A stretch of 6,729 nucleotides of DNA, taken from Chitinophagaceae bacterium. GTDB taxonomy: Bacteria; Bacteroidota; Bacteroidia; Chitinophagales; Chitinophagaceae. The DNA lies in assembly GCA_025455205.1 (NCBI GenBank), contig JALOMZ010000214.1, positions 1-6,729 of the forward strand, written 5' to 3'. How positions within the stretch are numbered: position 1 is the first letter of the stretch; each line of letters opens with the position of its first letter. The translations under genes were made by a program, and so were the position numbers. This document shows, piece by piece, positions 5,291-6,729 of this stretch. Under the pieces are notes generated by a model. That model did no database searches, was not told the origin of the DNA, and saw nothing but the letters and a program-made list of their open reading frames with translations.

Positions 5291-6583
5291 ATGAACCTCA
5301 ACAGAAATAATTACGAAACCTTCTTCCTCCTCTATGTGGATGGCGAGCTGAGCCCGCAGGAGATGCTGGAAGTGGATGCTTTCTGCCAGAAGCACCCCGA
5401 CCTGGAAGAGGAGCTGCAGCTGTTGATGGACACACGCCTGGCACCCGATACGGACACCCTGTTCTCCGGCAAGGAAGACCTGCTGAAGCCTGAGACCTGG
5501 GATGCCGACCACCTCACACCCATTCAAACCACCCTCCTGAACCTGCTGGATGGCGAAACAGCCACCGATGGCCTGGAGGAACAACTGGCCCGCGAACCAC
5601 AGATGCAGAAGGAATGGGAATGGCTGCAGCTGGCCCGCCTCCACCCCGAAGCCGTTCCGATGGCCCATAAGCACCAGCTCATCCGCGCCCTGGCCTGGGA
5701 TGCCGACCAGCTGACCCCGGTACAACAGCAGATGCTGGAAGCCCTGGAAACGGGCAACGCCGTGCCCGCAGGCGTGCTGGCCGACCCGGAGCTGCACAAA
5801 GACTGGATGCTGCTGCAACAAACCCGCCTGGTTCCCGAAACAGTGGTGATGCCCAACAAGGAAAGGCTGTTCCGCCAGGAAAAGCCGGCACAAACCCCCG
5901 TGATCCGCCTCACCTGGATACGCTACGTAGCTGCCGCGGCCGTACTGGCCGGTGTGGGTTGGGTATTGTTCAACAGCCTGAGCAATACAGCGCCCCAGGC
6001 CCCGCAGCTGAGCCAGCAGCAAAAGACCAGCCCTGCCGTGCAAACGCCCCCGGTAAAAACCATAGACACGCCCGAAGCAGAACAAATGCCCGTGCAGGAA
6101 CCAGCGGCCGCCACCCCGCAGCTACTGCTGGCTTCCAATAACGACCGCAAGCCGCAACCGGCTGCCACAGTCAGCACAGCCGTTCAGGTGACTACTGCGG
6201 CCGCCACCCACCAGCCTGGTTCCGAACAAATGGCCAGTGAAATTGCAGCCTTCCGCCTCACCCCCCAGGAGGAAAAGGCATTGCAGGAAAGCCGCGCCGC
6301 CAATGTGCCCAACCTGCAGGAACGTGGCCGCGCCCCCATCCGGGCCCGCGATTATGCCGATGCACCGGAAGTACTGGTGGCCAGCAATAACAACCAGCCA
6401 GCCACTTTCCAGCAGGCGGTGATGATGGAGGAAGACGAAGAAGAATATATCAATATTGGTGGTGCCCGGGTAAAAGCCCAGAAACTGCGTGGCGTATTCC
6501 GCACCGTTAGCCGCAAGGTTACCCGCAGTTTCGAAAAGAGCACCGTAGCACCTGCTGAGACAGTCAGCTCGGAATTGCGCTGA
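5291..6583 (+). CDS. Probable membrane anti-sigma factor with triplicated N-terminal module
   Basis: This 430-residue protein is encoded 41 bp after the sigma factor and is best read as its membrane-bound regulator. Residues 5-198 (cytoplasmic) contain three degenerate copies of a roughly 65-residue module (see repeat entry). The first, with LLYVDGELSPQE (13-24), resembles the start of anti-sigma factors. There is no HxxxCxxC zinc motif: C32 is the only cysteine. One membrane helix follows a basic/Trp edge (about 209-230, YVAAAAVLAGVGWVLF). The outer part (231-430) is rich in Pro, Gln, Ala and Thr and probably disordered, then ends in an acidic patch (MMEEDEEEYINIGG, 377-390) followed at once by a strongly basic tail (VKAQKLRGVFRTVSRKVTR, 394-412). 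The predicted topology, N-in with a periplasmic C terminus, fits signal reception outside and sigma binding inside. The function rests on position and topology; I cannot show direct family membership. No Shine-Dalgarno precedes the ATG. Confidence 0.85.
   Translation: MNLNRNNYETFFLLYVDGELSPQEMLEVDAFCQKHPDLEEELQLLMDTRLAPDTDTLFSGKEDLLKPETWDADHLTPIQTTLLNLLDGETATDGLEEQLAREPQMQKEWEWLQLARLHPEAVPMAHKHQLIRALAWDADQLTPVQQQMLEALETGNAVPAGVLADPELHKDWMLLQQTRLVPETVVMPNKERLFRQEKPAQTPVIRLTWIRYVAAAAVLAGVGWVLFNSLSNTAPQAPQLSQQQKTSPAVQTPPVKTIDTPEAEQMPVQEPAAATPQLLLASNNDRKPQPAATVSTAVQVTTAAATHQPGSEQMASEIAAFRLTPQEEKALQESRAANVPNLQERGRAPIRARDYADAPEVLVASNNNQPATFQQAVMMEEDEEEYINIGGARVKAQKLRGVFRTVSRKVTRSFEKSTVAPAETVSSELR
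5303..5884 (+). repeat. Three degenerate tandem protein modules within the anti-sigma-like gene
   Basis: Copies cover residues 5-69 (5303-5497), 70-135 (5498-5695) and 136-198 (5696-5884). Shared landmarks are an opening WDAD(H/Q)LTP(I/V)Q (70-79 and 136-145), a Leu-rich helix ending in DGE or ETG, a (H/E/D)P-x-hydrophobic segment with E/D-W or E-E, then TRLAP (48-52), ARLHPE (115-120) and TRLVPE (178-183), and a closing K-x-x-L-hydrophobic-(K/R) (61-66, 127-132, 190-195). Copies 2 and 3 are most alike, and their first 14 bases are identical (5498 and 5696), so they probably arose by internal duplication. Confidence 0.75.
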
Positions 6584-6632
6584 TTACTTGTACAAACGCA
6601 TTTTAACTACACAACAAATACACCCATTTTTT

Positions 6633-6729
6633 ATGAAACATCTTGTACTCCTTGCGGCCTGCACCACCGCCGCGTTGGTCAGCTTTGGCCAATCTGACAG
6701 CACACAGGCGTCTGGCTCCGACACTATCA
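6633..6729 (+). CDS. Exported protein of unknown function (5' end only)
   Basis: Only the first 32 codons are in the window, from an ATG at 6633 to the edge. They encode a signal peptide: MKH, a hydrophobic core LVLLAACTTAALVSF, and a likely cut near FGQ, followed by a polar SDSTQASGSDT stretch. C10 is inside the hydrophobic core but does not form a convincing lipobox with the residues around it. The gene begins 49 bp after the anti-sigma-like gene on the same strand with an AT-rich leader (CCCATTTTTT just before the ATG) and no Shine-Dalgarno, so it is probably the third gene of the sigma-factor operon. An outer-membrane or periplasmic protein is plausible from position, but nothing visible names the family. 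Confidence 0.75.
   Translation, partial: MKHLVLLAACTTAALVSFGQSDSTQASGSDTI

Noticed and set aside
5219..6085. 288-codon minus-strand open frame
   Set aside because: It is codon-aligned antisense to the anti-sigma-like gene, with a His/Gln/Leu-rich low-information translation.

Overview
The window looks like a piece of a Bacteroidota chromosome, probably from the Chitinophagaceae or a close relative. The grounds are: a LytS-like histidine kinase with an N-terminal TPR sensor paired with a LytTR response regulator; an ECF sigma factor followed by a single-pass membrane anti-sigma-like protein; a large secreted protein of fibronectin type III plus G8-like architecture, typical of Bacteroidota surface proteins; short AT-rich leaders with almost no Shine-Dalgarno sequences; and moderately high GC. 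The family assignment is inference. No RNA gene, insertion sequence, CRISPR array or phage gene was seen.

Layout. Positions 1-1734 (minus) hold the first 578 codons of a secreted multidomain protein whose 3' end lies outside the window. Positions 1735-1850 are a short intergenic gap. Positions 1851-2609 (minus) encode a LytTR response regulator, and 2640-4487 (minus) encode its sensor kinase, transcribed first. Positions 4488-4760 are a divergent regulatory region with two abutting hairpins, a 15-bp tandem repeat and a spaced 10-bp direct repeat. Positions 4761-5249 (plus) encode an ECF sigma factor. Positions 5291-6583 (plus) encode a membrane protein that is probably its anti-sigma factor, with three degenerate tandem copies of a roughly 65-residue module at its N terminus. 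Position 6633 to the end (plus) is the start of another exported protein.

How it may work. Two envelope-signalling modules sit head to head. Leftward, a TPR-sensor kinase and its regulator are followed on the same strand by a secreted surface protein that could be a target. Rightward, a sigma factor, its likely membrane-bound regulator and an exported protein form an apparent operon. The most unusual item is the triplicated cytoplasmic module of the anti-sigma-like protein, which lacks a zinc-binding anti-sigma motif. The components belong to known families. I see no clear evidence of a wholly new system, but the anti-sigma architecture and the shared control region merit checking.
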